In this document: in pieces, positions 63,538-64,000 of the stretch | How the letters are laid out: each line of letters begins with the position of its first letter | Numbering within the stretch: position 1 is the first letter of the stretch | Assembly (NCBI RefSeq): GCF_026151205.1 | Contig: NC_087083.1 | Coordinates: forward strand, 6,984,460-7,048,459 | Reading direction: 5' to 3' | Length of the DNA stretch: 64,000 bases | Source: Bolinopsis microptera | Lineage: Eukaryota; Ctenophora; Tentaculata; Lobata; Bolinopsidae | Notes under the pieces: generated by a model | Told to the model about the DNA's origin: nothing | The model's database searches: none | The model's input: only the letters and a program-made list of their open reading frames with translations | Translations under genes and position numbers: made by a program

Positions 63538-63545
63538 TATTTAAA
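63538..63545 (+). promoter_or_regulatory. TATA box of the secreted-protein gene
   Basis: TATTTAAA lies 58 bp before the ATG. Initiation about 30 bp downstream would leave a leader of about 30 bases. No other start signal competes. Assigned by position and sequence only. Confidence 0.55.
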
Positions 63546-63602
63546 GGACGGTCCTGTGGTCCGTACCTCACGTTTGATCCAGTTCAGCCTTAGTTCAGCA
63601 CA

Positions 63603-64000
63603 ATGGCGAGACTTTTCGTTTTTCTAGTGGCTATCGTAGCCGTCCTTGGACTCGTTGAAGGAGCAAAAGGAGACAAAAAGAGAAGAAGAGCTGCAGCGAA
63701 ATGCGCCAAGAACGTCTTGACGTTTGAGTCGTGTCTAAAAGAGGGATACAAATCAACAGCAGGGTGTATCTCTGGAGATGGGGAACTTAATAAAAAGGAT
63801 ATGAGGAAATGCAGAAGGATCGAGAAACAGTTAAAGAAATGTGACTACTCTTGCGACAAAAAAGTTGAACCAGAGCCAGAGCCGGAACCACAACCAGAAC
63901 CGCATCCAGAACCACAACCAGAACCACAGCCAGAACCACAGCCAGAACCACAACCAGAACCACAACCAGAACCACAACCAGAACCACTCCCAGACAGTAG
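63603..64000 (+). CDS. Secreted six-cysteine protein with Pro-Glu-Pro-Gln tail (3' end outside window)
   Basis: Open for 132 codons without a stop; the window ends two bases into the next codon. Residues 1-20 form a signal peptide ([16 protein letters not shown] core, cleavage expected near VEG/AKG). Next is a basic KKRRR stretch (25-29), a possible processing site. Cysteines follow at 34, 44, 55, 70, 80 and 84 (spacing 9-10-14-9-3), enough for three disulfides. From residue 89 the chain is a run of PEPQ-type tetrapeptides with one His variant. No stop, frameshift or intron signal lies inside. The CxxxC ending recalls small cysteine-rich secreted domains of cnidarians (ShKT-like), but the full ShKT spacing is not met, so no family is assigned. 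A toxin, defence or matrix role cannot be told apart from sequence. The start follows CACA and is the first ATG after the TATA box. Confidence 0.85.
   Translation, partial: MARLFVFLVAIVAVLGLVEGAKGDKKRRRAAAKCAKNVLTFESCLKEGYKSTAGCISGDGELNKKDMRKCRRIEKQLKKCDYSCDKKVEPEPEPEPQPEPHPEPQPEPQPEPQPEPQPEPQPEPQPEPLPDS

Noticed and set aside
63787-63987. Antisense Val/Leu-rich frame as a membrane protein gene
   Set aside because: It is the complement of the PEPQ repeat of the sense gene; proline/glutamate repeats always give such a shadow.

Overview
The window is metazoan, non-coding-rich DNA. Several features point to an animal nuclear genome: LINE-type non-LTR retrotransposon ORFs, hAT-like and Harbinger-like MITEs, a long foldback element, and a TATA-driven gene for a secreted cysteine-rich protein. 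The style of the LINE proteins and of the secreted protein suggests a marine invertebrate (cnidarian-like), but the species cannot be fixed from the sequence.

Region 1 (1-59,058) is one head-to-tail tandem array with a period of about 3,570 bp: a left-truncated unit, 16 full units and a right-truncated unit. It runs off the left edge. Each unit holds, in order on the + strand: (a) a LINE ORF1-like frame of about 281 codons on +; (b) a spacer of about 450 bp; (c) a MITE of about 131 bp with CAGGGACAAAAG ends and an 8-bp CAAACAAT target duplication (hAT-like); (d) about 1.9 kb of APE-endonuclease/reverse transcriptase on -; (e) a spacer of about 215 bp between the two 5' ends. The two ORFs of one retrotransposon therefore point away from each other, as a twin-priming inversion would leave them. 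The array then multiplied as DNA, because every unit carries the same MITE, the same amber codon in ORF1, and the same amber and frameshift in the RT. The units also carry dense, copy-private indels and homopolymer blocks. These look like unpolished long-read error, so single-copy frameshifts should not be read as biology.

Region 2 (59,059-63,530) is cleaner, non-tandem sequence made of transposon debris. It holds a Harbinger-like MITE with TTA duplication (59,291-59,792), a LINE C-terminal pseudogene (60,014-60,614), pieces of the same RT family as the array, a truncated copy of the array's hAT MITE (61,788-61,847), a 1.03-kb foldback element sitting in an RT copy (62,074-63,103), and a 245-bp segment present twice.

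Region 3 (63,538-64,000) holds the only convincing host gene: a TATA box and the first 132 codons of a secreted protein with six cysteines and a Pro-Glu-Pro-Gln repeat tail. It runs off the right edge.
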